The notes below the pieces were generated by a model. It was not told where the DNA came from. It saw only the letters and a program-made list of their open reading frames with translations, and ran no database searches. From Asparagopsis taxiformis (taxonomy: Eukaryota > Rhodophyta > Florideophyceae > Bonnemaisoniales > Bonnemaisoniaceae), in contig JALQPE010002165.1 in assembly GCA_030407315.1 (NCBI GenBank), positions 1-64,000 of the forward strand: a stretch of 64,000 bases of DNA, given 5' to 3'. A program made the translations under genes and the position numbers. This document shows, piece after piece, positions 33,067 through 43,130 of this stretch; position 1 is the first letter of the stretch, and each line of letters begins with the position of its first letter.

Positions 33067-34071
33067 TCACATCTCATCGTTCTCAGCCTGTACAACTCGC
33101 TCCTCCAATTTCCTCTCCAGCTGCCTTCGCATCTCATCAACCTCATCTCTGTACCCTAATCCGTCTATGTCGTCCTTCAATTGCTCTGCCAAATAGTCAA
33201 ACCTGTCCAAAGATGGAAAGTAGTCGAAAAACACCTCATTTGTGTTTCCAGTTCTTTGATAAACGCCCAACGAACTTTCCCTGAACGTTTGATGCCCGTC
33301 ACCCCAGCCTGTTTCTAGATATTCGCCGGGCATATGTTTGTACAAAAAGCTCACGTACTGTTGCGGTTTCTCAAATCTCAGCACCGTCAAGCGCTGATAA
33401 ATTTGCGGATAACGAAAGGCACAGAAGTGTGTCTGCGGCCTCCAATGTGCATTTGTTTTCAACCATTCACTGGTGGTCCGATCGCGACTATGCTCAGGAA
33501 ATTGTTCGTTGACCCATTCATAAAATGTGTCGGGCGAACGTTGCTCAACCGGTATATATTTTTCAACCTTGTTCATATACGCAGAAAGTGTTCTCTTCAT
33601 AGGATTGCGCACCACTACATATTTCGGAATTGAGTCGTCTCTCAAATTGGCACTGATGCTCTCATCAGACTGCCGAGCCAAAAGCAAGGTGTTTTTGGTT
33701 TTGTTGGCGTGGATTTCGAAGCCTTTCAGCGTCCATTTGTTGTACTGGATACGATGCAGCAGGGAAAGATGGTAGGTGCAGCCGTTTTTTGGAATGGAAC
33801 AATACATGTACGATACCTTGTCTGTGTTCACAAAGTATATATTCTGGCCGGCGTCGAGAATGGAGGACAGTGTTCGACAACTGCCTTCGATTTCGTTGTG
33901 CAGTTGATATGGAGCGCAACCTTCGGAGGCGGAAATGGGAAAGTTGCCCCTGAAGAGGGTGTTTCCTCGGAGGTGGGGGAGTCGAAACGGCAGGTCAGAT
34001 ATGAGGAAGCAGACGAGCGCTATGAAAAATAAGTAGAGGAGGAAATGGGTTCGATTAGTTGAAAGCTTCAT
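33067..34071 (-). CDS. Golgi-type carbohydrate sulfotransferase 2
   Basis: A 334-residue type II membrane protein with an N-terminal anchor (about residues 9-26), the PAPS loop IPKNGCTYHLSLLHR and the 3-prime-phosphate motif VVVRNPMKRTLSAYMNK. The open frame extends 17 codons upstream without an ATG, so the start is the ATG at 34071, inside an 18-bp palindrome. It is a close paralogue of the gene at 36226-37230: same length, same start context and similar upstream DNA. The ending is acidic and coiled (DEVDEMRRQLERKLEERV). The role is Golgi polysaccharide sulfation by family. Substrate is unknown. Confidence 0.88.
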   Translation of the reverse strand: MKLSTNRTHFLLYLFFIALVCFLISDLPFRLPHLRGNTLFRGNFPISASEGCAPYQLHNEIEGSCRTLSSILDAGQNIYFVNTDKVSYMYCSIPKNGCTYHLSLLHRIQYNKWTLKGFEIHANKTKNTLLLARQSDESISANLRDDSIPKYVVVRNPMKRTLSAYMNKVEKYIPVEQRSPDTFYEWVNEQFPEHSRDRTTSEWLKTNAHWRPQTHFCAFRYPQIYQRLTVLRFEKPQQYVSFLYKHMPGEYLETGWGDGHQTFRESSLGVYQRTGNTNEVFFDYFPSLDRFDYLAEQLKDDIDGLGYRDEVDEMRRQLERKLEERVVQAENDEM

Positions 34072-34083
34072 TTCGAAATGAAG
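34066..34083. promoter_or_regulatory. 18-bp palindrome over the start codon of sulfotransferase 2
   Basis: CTTCATTTCGAAATGAAG is a perfect palindrome whose - strand ATG is the start codon. The identical palindrome sits at the start codon of sulfotransferase 3 (37225-37242). In coding terms it reads LHFEMK. Confidence 0.6.
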
Positions 34084-34490
34084 TGATGATGCATACGGGC
34101 TGTGATTTGTGGTGTTGAACAAATCACTTATCTATCTGTTTGGTGTGTGTGTTTTTTCTGAGCGCTACAAAGATGACATGTTGCATGGTGGAATTTGAAT
34201 TGGCTCCATACAAGTTGAGGTGATGAGTAATATCGAAGATTGAACAATGGGGAAAAAGTATTTGTAAGGTTTTGTCGAGCCACGACTTGCGCAACAAGAG
34301 CACATCAACTGAAGAAGAAACCACTGGAAAGATATACAATGAACCAACAATGCAATGTACACATCAAACAGGGCGGCGTTTTCCCAGCGGCTGATATACA
34401 AATGTACGCTATCGCACCAGTGATAGATAACGCACGATATTATTAGAAGAAAAGATATATCGAAATTGTTAATTGCTTGACGCGACGCCG
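34072..34490. repeat. Promoter-proximal duplication shared with 37231-37660
   Basis: The DNA upstream of sulfotransferase 2 resembles that upstream of sulfotransferase 3 in patches in the same order: TATCTGTTTGG near the start, then a GGTAAGGTT(C/T)TGTCGAGC-like block, then GATAAC...GATATTATTAGA followed by ATCGAAA. The promoter was therefore duplicated together with the gene. Between the patches the copies have diverged and gained indels. Confidence 0.6.
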
Positions 34491-34743
34491 TGATTCTCTC
34501 GGGAAAGCCAAGCCTAGCAGGCTTCATGTTGGCGTTGACATGCGCGAGTAGCTGAGCCAAATCTGCATCTGATCACATCTCTCCGATTCCATACAACGAC
34601 AGTGCGCTCATTTACGAGATCTTATCATTTCGGTTGTGTAATGGCAGCCAACTTTGCTACCGGTACAAATTGCGCTACAAGAGCGACAAGTACCCTCGTG
34701 TGACAATCTAGCCACACTGCTCTCCACAAAACCATTAGTGATC

Positions 34744-35184
34744 ATGGCACAAATTCGGCAAGACAAATCTGCCATCTCACGCTATTCGCTCGACATACGC
34801 GACACGCCATGCACGCACGGACACGCTGCAACTGCGCGACGGTGGAAACTCTCCGACGCGCACATGCGCCACCATTGCGGACGCCGTTACCTCGATAATT
34901 GCATCCAAATGATGGACACCGCGCGCTGCCCACCTGCGCTTATAGCATTCTATACAGACATCCATCCTCGGCCCGTGCGCGGCTCGGGCCGTGTCCGTCT
35001 GCATGTGCGAGGCTCTGGCTTGCAGGAGACGGGCGCTGGTACATTGAAGTATATTATGGATGCGGCGGTGCGTTTCGCGGCACGGTACTACCAAATTTTA
35101 ATGATTCCTGGGGTGGCAACGATACGTGCCGGAGGAATCCTATATATGTTTCAAGGTGAATATTTTAATTTTTTAAATAAATAA
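34744..35184 (+). CDS. Hypothetical ORF, weak
   Basis: A 146-codon frame opens at an ATG in a GC-richer island between sulfotransferases 2 and 3. It encodes a basic, Cys/His-sprinkled product with no recognisable domain. Competing open frames exist on the opposite strand. It may be non-coding. The rest of the spacer up to 36225 shows nothing I can support. Confidence 0.15.
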   Translation: MAQIRQDKSAISRYSLDIRDTPCTHGHAATARRWKLSDAHMRHHCGRRYLDNCIQMMDTARCPPALIAFYTDIHPRPVRGSGRVRLHVRGSGLQETGAGTLKYIMDAAVRFAARYYQILMIPGVATIRAGGILYMFQGEYFNFLNK

Positions 35185-36225
35185 ATATTATAATCGGAGA
35201 CCTCAAACGTACATGTCGTGTTTGTGGACGGCGCCGATTACAAGCAATACGTTATCCTGCTTGCACAGAACGTTTTATTCTCTTTGGACGCGACTAGAAT
35301 CGGCGTCGAACTCACACTCTCCGAAAAACCTACGCCGCTGCTGCTGTCAATTGTTTAGACTTGCAAACAACCATAGGTATCATAGAACATGGACAATTTG
35401 GGCTGATCTGCGTTTCCTTCATGGAAAATTCAATCTTTGAAAGAGCTCTATTTTCGAGTTGAAAATGACTGTCTGGACTACAATTCGAACGGTCATTTTA
35501 TTTATTTCGAAATAAGTTTTAACATTTCCAAACTCATGGACCCCCTCCCCCCCGCCCATACATGCGTACTACTACTCGCCGGCGTAAACGTAGCAGTAAA
35601 CAACAACAACACACCCAACCATCAATGAATAAACAATTCGCTACTGCGGCCATCTATACATAGTTCAACAGACAAGCTTGAATTGCAGGGTAAGTGCCCA
35701 TTCATTTCTGCAATTTCACAACTTGTTTACGCTACCCTAGGGTACCAGCGCTTCAACCGACCCACGTACTAGTCGTTGCCACCATGCCACGTGCGCTTTC
35801 CGCCGTTTCCCACCTGGTTACATCAGCTCGACACCAAGTGACGCTCTGGTTCGGAGTGCCACGTGTGCAGAATCTTTCATGATAATTGGCGTACGCTATC
35901 GCATCTCTCAACCACACCCGATGTATGCCTTGGCTCATGGCGATACATTCCCCGTATGCCCCGGTGGCAATACCCGTCCGCCGAAAACTTGCCCACTTCC
36001 TGCCCGTGTAGAATGGATGCAACTCGCTACTGCAATACCTAAAAGCTTCTGTAAACCCGTGATGACTATGTAACAGCTCTTCAATTTTTCATATTTTATC
36101 CTTCTGATGGTGAGGTATATCCTGCGCTGTCTGTTTGCGACAATTCTACGTGGACAAGGATCATATTCACGATTATTACAGCCTCAAGTTACAAAACATA
36201 ACCGTCGCCAACATACATACTTTTC

Positions 36226-37230
36226 TCACATCTTGTCCTTCTCACCAGCTGCAACTCTCTCCTCCACTTTCTTCTCCAGCTGCCTTCGCAACTCATCAAC
36301 CTCATCTCTATACCCTAGTCCATCTATGTCGTCTTCCAACTGCTCTGCCAAGTAATCAAACCTTTCCAAAGAAGGAAGGTAGTCGAAAAACAACTCGTTT
36401 GTATTTCCAGTTCTCTGATAAACACCCAACGAACTTTCCCTGAACGATTGATGCCCGTCACCCCAGCCGGTCCCTAGAAAATATCCAGGTATATGCTTGT
36501 ACAAAAAGTCCACAAATTGTTTCGGTTCCTCAAATCTCAGCGCCGTCAAGCGGTTATATATCTGCGGGTATTGAAAGCCACAAAACTGTGTCTGTACTCT
36601 CCAATGCGGATTTATGGCTTGCCATTCATTCGCAGTCCGATTGCGACTGTTCGGAGGAAACTGTTCCTTGACCCAAGTAAAGAATTTCTCCGGTGACCGC
36701 TCCTCCACTGGCATAAATTTTGCCACCTTGTCCAGATAGGCGGAAAGCGTCCTCTTCATCGGATTACGCACCACTACATATTTTGGAATGGAACCATCAC
36801 CCAGATTTGCACTGATTCTCTCATCAGACTGATGTGCCAAAAGCAACATCGTTTTCGATTTGTTGCCGTGAATCTCCGACGCTTTCAGCGTCCATTTGTT
36901 GTACTGCACGCGATGCAGCAGCGAGAGATGATACGTGCAGCCGTTTTTCGGAATGGCACAATACATGTACGATACCTTGTCCGAGTTTACAAAGTAGACG
37001 TTCTGACCGGCTCGAAGTATAGAGGACAGAGTTCGACATGTGCGGTCGGTAGGGTTGTGTAGTTGATACGGGGCGCATCCTTCCGAGCTCGAAATGGGAG
37101 CGTTGTCCCTGAAGAGAATGGTTGCTTGCAGGTGGGGGAGACGCCCCGGTACGTCCCATACGAGGAAGCCGATGAGTGCTATGAAGAACACGTAGAAGAT
37201 GAAATGGGTTTGGCTTGTTGAAGGCTTCAT
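36226..37230 (-). CDS. Golgi-type carbohydrate sulfotransferase 3
   Basis: A 334-residue type II membrane protein, the closest relative of sulfotransferase 2. The N-terminal anchor is THFIFYVFFIALIGFLVWDV. The PAPS loop IPKNGCTYHLSLLHR is identical to that of gene 2, and the 3-prime-phosphate motif is VVVRNPMKRTLSAYLDK. The long open frame upstream to 37452 lacks an ATG (it begins with GTG), so the ATG at 37230 inside the conserved palindrome is the start. The C terminus is again a charged helix ending in AAGEKDKM. Position, orientation and promoter similarity mark a recent tandem duplication of gene 2. Confidence 0.88.
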   Translation of the reverse strand: MKPSTSQTHFIFYVFFIALIGFLVWDVPGRLPHLQATILFRDNAPISSSEGCAPYQLHNPTDRTCRTLSSILRAGQNVYFVNSDKVSYMYCAIPKNGCTYHLSLLHRVQYNKWTLKASEIHGNKSKTMLLLAHQSDERISANLGDGSIPKYVVVRNPMKRTLSAYLDKVAKFMPVEERSPEKFFTWVKEQFPPNSRNRTANEWQAINPHWRVQTQFCGFQYPQIYNRLTALRFEEPKQFVDFLYKHIPGYFLGTGWGDGHQSFRESSLGVYQRTGNTNELFFDYLPSLERFDYLAEQLEDDIDGLGYRDEVDELRRQLEKKVEERVAAGEKDKM

Positions 37231-37242
37231 TTCGAAATGAAG
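37225..37242. promoter_or_regulatory. 18-bp palindrome over the start codon of sulfotransferase 3
   Basis: Identical to the palindrome at 34066-34083, with the start codon in its right half on the - strand. Confidence 0.6.
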
Positions 37243-37856
37243 TGGTGTTGTATTCTGGTGATGAAAGTCGGCTAGCGCCCATGAGATGGTTATGTATCTG
37301 TTTGGAATGATAAAGTTTACTAATGAGGTTATGATGAACTGTTGTCGCCTGGTGGCATTTTGAATCGATATCAAAAAAATCGAAGAGTTTGGGTAATGAT
37401 CGAGATTGCTCACAGGGATAAAGTAATGGTAAGGTTCTGTCGAGCGCGCCACTAGGGCGAAAGGTGTACCTCTACCGCACTAGTGATCCTAGGAAAGATA
37501 TGTGACAAAGCATCGTCATCCATGAGCATTGAGGCGCGCAAATCAAACTGGACATCGTTTGAAAGGTGGACGATAAGCAGAGGTGCATTACCACAGCTGC
37601 GTTAGATAACTCAAAAGATATTATTAGACACAAGTGATTATCGAAACTGAGTACTGCCTTGACCAGTTCAATGGATTGTATACCACAACCGCTTTTGCTT
37701 ATAGTCTTCAATTCCAATATCACGCAAACCAATGATATCATTCCAGGTGGCAAATTCAGCCTTACAACACATTACGACACTGTGCCCGAGTCAATGATGA
37801 GACATTATTCCAACAACGCCTTGATCATTTATCCACATAATTCCCAATTACACACA

Positions 37857-38954
37857 CTACAATTTAACTATCTTGTCCAATTCAGCTCTCATCGCGTCTA
37901 CCTCTTCTCTATACCCAAGTCCATCGATGTCATCTTGCAATTGCTCCGCCAAATAGTCAAACATCTCCAACGAGGTAAAGTACTCGAAAAACTCACTATT
38001 CGCATTGCCAGTTCTCTTCAACTCGCCCAACGTACTCTCCCGAAACGATTTATCGCCATCAGCCCACCCCCTTTCCAAATATTCACCCGGCATATGCTTG
38101 TACAAATATTCCACATACTGCTCCGGCTGTTCAAACCTCAACAACGTAATGTGCTGATGAATCTGCGGATAATGAAAGCCACAATACTGCGTCTGCGGTC
38201 TCCAATGGGCGTTGGTATTTGTCCAATCCTCCTCCGACCGATTGCGACTATCCGGCGGAAACTCGTCCTTCAACCACTGATAAAAGATTTCTGCCGATCG
38301 CTCTTCCAGCGGCACATACCGTTCCACCTTATCCTTATAGGCCGAAAGGGTCCTCTGCATCGGGTTGCGCACCACGGCATATTTTGGAATGGATTGGTCA
38401 CCCAATTTGGCATCGATCTTCGCATTGGGCTGATACCCTAATCGCAACAAGCGCTTCGTTTTATCGCCGTGAATTTGGCCGCCCTGCAGCGTCCATTTAT
38501 TGTACTTGATACGAAGAAGCAGCGAGAAATGATAGGTGCAGCCGTTTTTCGGAATGGCACAGTACATGTACGACACCTTTTCAGTGTCCACAAAGTAGAT
38601 GTTCTGACCGGCGAGCAGAATGGACGACAATGATCTACACACGCCCTCGATTTGATGGCGCAGTTCGTACGGAGCACATCCGTCCGACGAGTGAATTGGC
38701 GGGCCGGTTGCCCATTGCTCGTCGTCGTCGTCGTCGTCGATGGGCGATTTGGATCCTGTTGGACTCGATCCGAGTACTTGGTCTACGGAGAGAGAGTTTT
38801 GTCGCGGACGAGTGCGGCGCGCTGCGACGGCGCCGGTGTTTTGCGCGGTTTGTGCAATTTGTTTGGATGGACGTAGGAGAACGTAGAATGTTAAGAGGGT
38901 GATGAAGAAGACGGTGAGCAGGATGAGATTGGGGCGTCTTTTTCGTAGCGTCAT
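37857..38954 (-). CDS. Golgi-type carbohydrate sulfotransferase 4
   Basis: A 365-residue type II membrane protein. After a basic N terminus comes an anchor (ILLTVFFITLLTFYVLL), then a longer stem than in its neighbours that includes a run of six Asp encoded by a TCG repeat. The catalytic part keeps IPKNGCTYHFSLLLR and the 3-prime-phosphate motif AVVRNPMQRTLSAYKDK. It is more diverged from genes 2 and 3 than they are from each other. It sits divergently from the PH-kinase gene, with about 0.68 kb between their starts. The role is PAPS-dependent polysaccharide sulfation by family, with unknown acceptor. Confidence 0.88.
   Translation of the reverse strand: MTLRKRRPNLILLTVFFITLLTFYVLLRPSKQIAQTAQNTGAVAARRTRPRQNSLSVDQVLGSSPTGSKSPIDDDDDDEQWATGPPIHSSDGCAPYELRHQIEGVCRSLSSILLAGQNIYFVDTEKVSYMYCAIPKNGCTYHFSLLLRIKYNKWTLQGGQIHGDKTKRLLRLGYQPNAKIDAKLGDQSIPKYAVVRNPMQRTLSAYKDKVERYVPLEERSAEIFYQWLKDEFPPDSRNRSEEDWTNTNAHWRPQTQYCGFHYPQIHQHITLLRFEQPEQYVEYLYKHMPGEYLERGWADGDKSFRESTLGELKRTGNANSEFFEYFTSLEMFDYLAEQLQDDIDGLGYREEVDAMRAELDKIVKL
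38719..38739. repeat. TCG trinucleotide microsatellite (7 units)
   Basis: Seven TCG units, read on the - strand as the poly-Asp run in the stem of sulfotransferase 4. It is likely length-variable. Confidence 0.9.
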
Positions 38955-39629
38955 GTTGTGATGGAAATGGTGGGTGGTGGCTAACGGAGTGCGGGTATTT
39001 GCAAGTGCATTTGATAATTTACATCGAGTTGAGGTCAGCCGACGGAAGAAGAGTTGACAGCTGACATGGTGTCACGCTTGTAGCACGTAGAGATGAATTG
39101 TATTGAGTCAAGATGGTACGCACTTACGTGGATGTTGAATGAAGATTGGATCATGGATCCAATTGCGATGAGGTCCTATAGGACCTGTGTGTCGAAACAC
39201 TGTCGTGCAGTGGGGACCTCTCGAGTGGCCACGTCATTACAACCGCAACGCAATGATTATAAGTGTAGCAGCGGGGGAGACTGTGACTGGCAGCAGGAGC
39301 GACCGCTCACAGCGTCCCATTGCCAACAAAATTAAAAAAAATTGCGAGTGCAACGTACAGTAGTAGTTATCGCGTCGGGGAATGATGAAAACGATCCGAC
39401 CAACTCTGACTATATACACGGACGCCACACAGCGACCCATCCAACCAAACGTCAACACACCAACCAACACAACTGTATCCGTTCACATAACACACTCCCC
39501 CTCCATCCCAAATATATATGACCTCACTGTGCGCCGCCGCAACTTACTCCCTCACCCTCCAGACATTGCTCCGCCTCGCAACCCATCTGCCGCCGACACC
39601 CGTCCGTCCGCCCTGCCCGCGCTCCAGGC
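38955..39629. other. Divergent promoter region, sulfotransferase 4 and kinase
   Basis: About 0.68 kb between two head-to-head genes, with no ORF of note. A TATATATG word at about 39513 lies 117 bases before the kinase start. Confidence 0.45.
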
Positions 39630-40742
39630 ATGGTTCAATTACGCTACGCCGCCGATTCCAAAGAGTCGCACTGGCTCACACGCACCAGTGTGCAACGAAC
39701 CTCCTTCTTCTCGCGTGAAAACACCACCGAACGACGCCTCTACTTCAAGCTCCGCGGCTCGATGCTGTCCGCCCATCAGGAGCCGACCTACCCGGAAATC
39801 TGGCGTTCGCCGCTCAAACAGCTCCGTCGTGTCGATCCCGACACGTTGTCCTTCACGCTGCTTCTGGATAAAACTGTCGTCACCCTGCGCGCCGATAGTG
39901 TGCACATCTTCGATCGCTGGGTCGCCGCCGCCCAACGCTCGGCCGGTACTTCGTTCAACAAGTTTTACAAGCGCGAACGCTCCATCGGGAAGGGTCATTT
40001 CTCCTCGGTTTACCTCGCGGCCGACCGAATTACCGGCGACAAATTCGCCGTCAAGGTGATTAAGAAGGATAAGAACGACATGGAGAAGAGTAAAAAGTTT
40101 ATTCGCAGAGAGGTCAAGGTGCTGTCGACGACGAATCATCCTAATCTTGTCACAGCTGTCGACTTTTTCTCGTCGGACGGGCGTCCGCATATTGTGATGG
40201 AGTATGTTAAGGGCGGGTCGTTGCGCGATTTGATCCGTTGTCGTAAGCGTTTGGCCGAGGTCGAGGCGCGACCGATTATTCGTGGCATTCTTAAAGCGTT
40301 GGCCTATTTGCATGAAAATAATATTGTGCATCGCGACATCAAGCCGGAGAATGTGCTGATGGAGACGCCGACATTTCCCAAGATTACAGACTTTGGTCTG
40401 GCGACTTTTCTGTCGGAAGACAAACATATTCATTCGGTGGTCGGTACACCGTCTTACGTCGCGCCGGAAATTATCCGAAATGTTCCGTACGGACCGGCGG
40501 CCGACGTGTGGTCTTGCGGCATTCTGCTCTACTTTATGCTGGCTGGCGAACGGCCATTCTCCGGCGAGAGTCGCGAAGAGATTAAACGAGAGGTGCTCAA
40601 GGGCGACTTGAAATTTCCAAGTCAGTTGTTCGGAACGCTCTCGCCGGAGATCAAGCATCTAATTAACCTCATGCTCAACTACGACCAGCACAGGAGAGTA
40701 TCTGCAAAAGATGCTCTGCAGCACTCGTGGCTTTGTCGATGA
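39630..40742 (+). CDS. PH-domain CAMK-like Ser/Thr protein kinase
   Basis: A 370-residue kinase with all catalytic elements: Gly-rich loop IGKGHFSSVYLA (119-130), VAIK-type Lys K142, alpha-C Glu in RREVKVL, HRDIKPEN with D236, DFG with D254, and APE at 278-280. The activation-loop and DVWSCGILLYFMLAGERPF segments are of CAMK type. Residues about 35-105 look like a pleckstrin-homology domain (LYFKLRGSML at the start, a C-terminal helix containing FDRWVAAAQ), so membrane or phosphoinositide recruitment is likely. PH before a CAMK kinase recalls protein kinase D, but the C1 domains are missing. There is no C-terminal calmodulin-binding extension, as the protein stops right at the end of the kinase fold. 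Confidence 0.9.
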   Translation: MVQLRYAADSKESHWLTRTSVQRTSFFSRENTTERRLYFKLRGSMLSAHQEPTYPEIWRSPLKQLRRVDPDTLSFTLLLDKTVVTLRADSVHIFDRWVAAAQRSAGTSFNKFYKRERSIGKGHFSSVYLAADRITGDKFAVKVIKKDKNDMEKSKKFIRREVKVLSTTNHPNLVTAVDFFSSDGRPHIVMEYVKGGSLRDLIRCRKRLAEVEARPIIRGILKALAYLHENNIVHRDIKPENVLMETPTFPKITDFGLATFLSEDKHIHSVVGTPSYVAPEIIRNVPYGPAADVWSCGILLYFMLAGERPFSGESREEIKREVLKGDLKFPSQLFGTLSPEIKHLINLMLNYDQHRRVSAKDALQHSWLCR

Positions 40743-41701
40743 GCAACTAATTTCAACTTTTGCGGAGACAACTCGTGGAGTAAGGTGCGATGTACAGCGT
40801 ATCTTTGCCTTGTAGACTCGAGTGGAATGTAAAGATTATGTTATATCACTGGACATGGGTGGAGTGTAACGACGGTGTCGCGACCGGTAGACCAACTCTG
40901 AGCGTTGCGCGTACGCGCGTGCGTGATGCGTTTGAGCACGTCAGCGTCACATGAATTGCAACGTGAATTTGGCGTGCGTGCTCGCAACCCTGTTGTGCGT
41001 CGATTGCGCCGTATGATGTTTTGTCAATTTATTTTCAACATTTCCAATTATTCGTTATGAATTGATTATAATCAATCAAGTTGCGGCTGAACTTGTTGCC
41101 GCTTACAGTAAAATGTGGATATACCAGCAATGATACTGTCGATGACAACGCTCGCTCGGCAAACTTTGCTCCTGTTTCGAGACCGCGTCCTCTCAATTGC
41201 TTCCTTCGATTGTTCCCGTTGCGCGTTACAACTTGCTGAAACAGACAAATCGCAGCAATCAACACAACAGGCTGCGTGCACCGTTTGCAAAGCTTGTTTT
41301 GCGCACAAACATGATGTGGTTCAAGAGGTGTGTCAAACGCTCGTGCAGCGCGTATGATGCAAACTAAGTTGAGCTCAAGAGCTGCGTGTTGCCCGCATGA
41401 CCAAGGTACCAAGGGTAACCACCTTGCAACAAGCTCTTTCTCGCGCATTGCTCCTGGCGACAAAATGTCACATCAGCTCAAGATCTGCCGATGACCACAA
41501 AATATTCCAAAAGATCTCATATTCCCTAAAATATTTCATAAAATCAGAAAAAGACGCCGTCGATCGTGCGACGCGTACCAACCCTCAAGCTATGATACAA
41601 GCGCCAATGCCTCTGTCCATTCTGCGAAACATCGTTCCCTAACTCGCTCTCCGCTCACACGCCCAGTTTTCGCGCCTCCTCGACTTTCGCATCGTTCAAA
41701 C
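40743..41701. other. Intergenic, no gene seen
   Basis: About 0.96 kb between the kinase and S29, both on the + strand. A - strand frame at 41035-41463 exists but has no family features. Confidence 0.45.
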
Positions 41702-41872
41702 ATGGGTCACGAAAACGTCTGGGGATCTCATCCGAAGAGATATGGCAAGGGCTCCCGCGCCTGCCGTGTCTGCGGATCTCGCGTTGGTGTCATTCGCAAG
41801 TACGGGCTAGATATTTGCCGTCGGTGTTTCAAGGAAAACGCCAACAACATTGGTTTCCACAAGTATCGCTGA
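41702..41872 (+). CDS. RPS29: 40S ribosomal protein S29 (uS14)
   Basis: A 56-residue protein of the small ribosomal subunit head, close to the normal eukaryotic length. It begins [18 protein letters not shown] and carries the C-X2-C...C-X2-C zinc site (CRVCG and CRRCF) and the C-terminal NIGFHKYR. Uninterrupted by introns. It converges on the ankyrin gene at 42276. The upstream sequence is pyrimidine-rich, as is usual for ribosomal protein genes. Confidence 0.97.
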   Translation: MGHENVWGSHPKRYGKGSRACRVCGSRVGVIRKYGLDICRRCFKENANNIGFHKYR

Positions 41873-42275
41873 TTGCAATCGGTGTTTCGACTCGCTTTCT
41901 TCGACTTTATTCTTGAAGAATCTGCTCAATGGGGCACTTTTTGTTGCGTTTACTGCGCGCTGTTTTCAATCTCGACCGCTCTCGTTGTATTATCCGGGCC
42001 GCCGCCCGCGTAGCCTCGATTGTTCGGACCGTTTCGGGTGCATTGTCGCCGATTGATGCACAAGTTGCTTTCGATTAGCAATGTTGGGCAGTGTAGTTCG
42101 TATCATGCGTTGTATTACTATGTTTTACATGCTAAAGCTTTATTTGTAAACGCGACGAAACTTTCCTCGATTGGGCATGTGGCTTGTCTTGATACCATTG
42201 TCTATTTCCTGATTATCGAGTGACGTTTCAGTTTATTGTCTTCTGTACATATCATTCCTGCTAGAGTATGGTAAT

Positions 42276-43130
42276 CTATTTCGATTCCGGCTCCTTGACT
42301 CGAATCGTCACTTTAACATCCGTCGCAGATGGAGGAGTTGGCGGGGGCGTTTGTTCCTCTCCCTTCGGTTTTACACGAACGACAAACTTTGCAGATTCCG
42401 TTTCCTCAGTAATTTCACCGGCACCATCCAAAGTTTTCGCATCACCATCATCTTCCTCCTCGTCATCATCTTCAAGTTCTGTCGCCGCATCGAGCACTCG
42501 AACAATCTCCGTGAGATTCTTATGATCGGGGTTGTCCATGAAGAACCTCTTCTGCGGCACTTTCTCAAGCATAGTCTCCGCAACCTCTACCGGTAATTGG
42601 CCCTGAAAGCTCTGAATATTCGGGTCCGCGCCCAACTCCAACAACAGCCGCACAGTATCAACCTTCTTATACCCAGTAGCCATATGCAACGGTGTGAAGC
42701 CCATGATATCTTGCAAGTTGACATTACCGCCCTCATCCACAAGCTTTTGACACAGAGTAGGCAGTCCATTTCCGGCACAAAAATGTAGAGCGTTTCGACG
42801 ATTGACGTCCGTGCAGTCGATATCAACACCTTCAGTCAACATAGATTCTATCAGTTGCACATCGGCATCATAGCACGCTTCAATGAATTTGGCTTCCTGT
42901 TCGCCAAGACCAGCCGTCGAGACACCCTTTTGTGTGGGCGCCTGTGACGGCCCCTGCATTTCATTCTCGTCTTCCTCTTCCTCGGCCGCCATGCGCATTG
43001 GGATGCGAGCGCGCCAAGTGGCGGCTGCGCGCTGCGGGATGCGACATGTGCGAAGCGGCGTAAACGCCGACGGAAACGGGCGCAAAGTGGAGGAAAGATG
43101 TGGCGTGATAACAAAGGCGAAACCCGCCAT
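42276..43130 (-). CDS. Plastid-type ankyrin-repeat protein
   Basis: The chosen start at 43130 gives 284 residues beginning MAGFAFVITPHLSS, a Ser/Arg-rich leader with early Phe, as in red-algal plastid transit peptides. An in-frame ATG at 43199 is possible but would bury this leader. After an acidic stretch, three ankyrin-type repeats follow: a divergent first, RRNALHFCAGNGLPTLCQKL, and GFTPLHMATGYKKVDTVRLL with LELGADPN. Then come the word VPQKRFFMDNPDHKNLTEI and an acidic C-terminal tail with a short beta-like end. Family-wise it could assist protein targeting in the plastid (AKR2, cpSRP43 and LTD are ankyrin examples), but I cannot assign it to one. Confidence 0.7.
   Translation of the reverse strand: MAGFAFVITPHLSSTLRPFPSAFTPLRTCRIPQRAAATWRARIPMRMAAEEEEDENEMQGPSQAPTQKGVSTAGLGEQEAKFIEACYDADVQLIESMLTEGVDIDCTDVNRRNALHFCAGNGLPTLCQKLVDEGGNVNLQDIMGFTPLHMATGYKKVDTVRLLLELGADPNIQSFQGQLPVEVAETMLEKVPQKRFFMDNPDHKNLTEIVRVLDAATELEDDDEEEDDGDAKTLDGAGEITEETESAKFVVRVKPKGEEQTPPPTPPSATDVKVTIRVKEPESK

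Noticed and set aside
37231..37452. Upstream extension of sulfotransferase 3
   Set aside because: It has no ATG (it opens at GTG), and the paralogue begins at the same internal ATG.
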